A stretch of 36,704 bases of DNA from a virus. The stretch lies in the IMG/VR virus record IMGVR_UViG_3300031857_000598, positions 1 to 36,704 of that record; one strand, written 5' to 3'. A model generated the notes under the pieces. That model saw only the letters and a list, made by a program, of their open reading frames with translations. It was not told the DNA's origin and did not search any database. Position 1 is the stretch's first letter. The number at the start of each line of letters is the position of its first letter. The position numbers and the translations under genes were made by a program. Positions 36,626 to 36,704 of the stretch are shown here, piece after piece.

Positions 36626-36704
36626 TTATTTAATCTCGCTAATGGCTTCAAATAAAGCCGGCCTTTGTGGTGTTAACAGAATCTTTTTTCCATCGAAACA
36701 TCCA
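36626..36704 (-). CDS. C-terminal fragment of an unknown gene (cut by right window edge)
   Basis: The last 25 codons of a minus-strand frame ending TAA at 36626 are visible, with FDGKKILLTPQRPALFEAIS near the end. The next gene's ribosome site (AAGGA) starts just after the stop, so the pair is probably one operon. Too little remains to name the protein. Confidence 0.5.
   Translation of the reverse strand, partial: GCFDGKKILLTPQRPALFEAISEIK

Overview
The window reads as most of the genome of a podovirus-like tailed phage. It has a large terminase, portal, scaffold, HK97-type capsid protein, head-tail adaptor, a large nozzle/hub protein, four glycine-rich or coiled-coil candidate internal (ejected) virion proteins and a tail fibre with an S74 chaperone domain. 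I see no tail tube, sheath or tape measure. No integrase is visible, and almost every gene lies on the minus strand. Lipobox lipoproteins and an Rz/Rz1-like nested pair suggest a Gram-negative (diderm) host. Both window ends cut through genes, so the sequence continues on each side.

Layout, following the direction of transcription (high to low coordinates). At 36.7-31.2 kb are an Amidase_3 endolysin, a ribbon-helix-helix regulator with an operator-like array, and a recombination set (RecE-like exonuclease, RecT-like annealing protein, SbcC-like ATPase) mixed with small, often Cys-rich early proteins. At 31.2-30.2 kb is a small lipoprotein, the only clear plus-strand gene (an HTH regulator), and a roughly 340-bp hairpin-rich intergenic region beside a likely leftward promoter and operator. 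At 30.2-26.0 kb is the replication/DNA-modification module: winged helix, replication initiator with an internal iteron-like array, helicase-loader-like protein, ParB-domain protein, C5-cytosine methyltransferase, RusA resolvase. From 26.0 to 12 kb are packaging and head genes. From 12 to 5.3 kb are internal virion proteins, tail fibre and small membrane proteins. From 5.0 to 0.4 kb are sugar genes, spanin-like genes and small late genes, ending at a strong terminator (406-434). One more lipoprotein follows.

The striking feature is a nearly complete nonulosonic acid (pseudaminic/legionaminic-type sugar) pathway scattered through the late genes. A PseB-like UDP-GlcNAc 4,6-dehydratase (25.1-26.0 kb) flanks the small terminase gene. 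A NeuB/PseI-like synthase (23.7-24.6 kb) sits between the small and large terminase genes. A Maf-type (DUF115) glycosyltransferase (16.5-17.6 kb) lies directly after the capsid and decoration genes. A four-gene cluster (1.9-5.0 kb) encodes a PseH-like acetyltransferase, a class III aminotransferase, an SpsF-type cytidylyltransferase and a short Gfo/Idh oxidoreductase. No PseG-type hydrolase or DegT-type PseC is visible. My inference is that the phage makes a CMP-nonulosonate and either decorates its own virion or remodels the host surface late in infection.

Family assignments come from motifs recognised by eye. No database search was run. Start codons were chosen from Shine-Dalgarno (SD) spacing and gene overlap.
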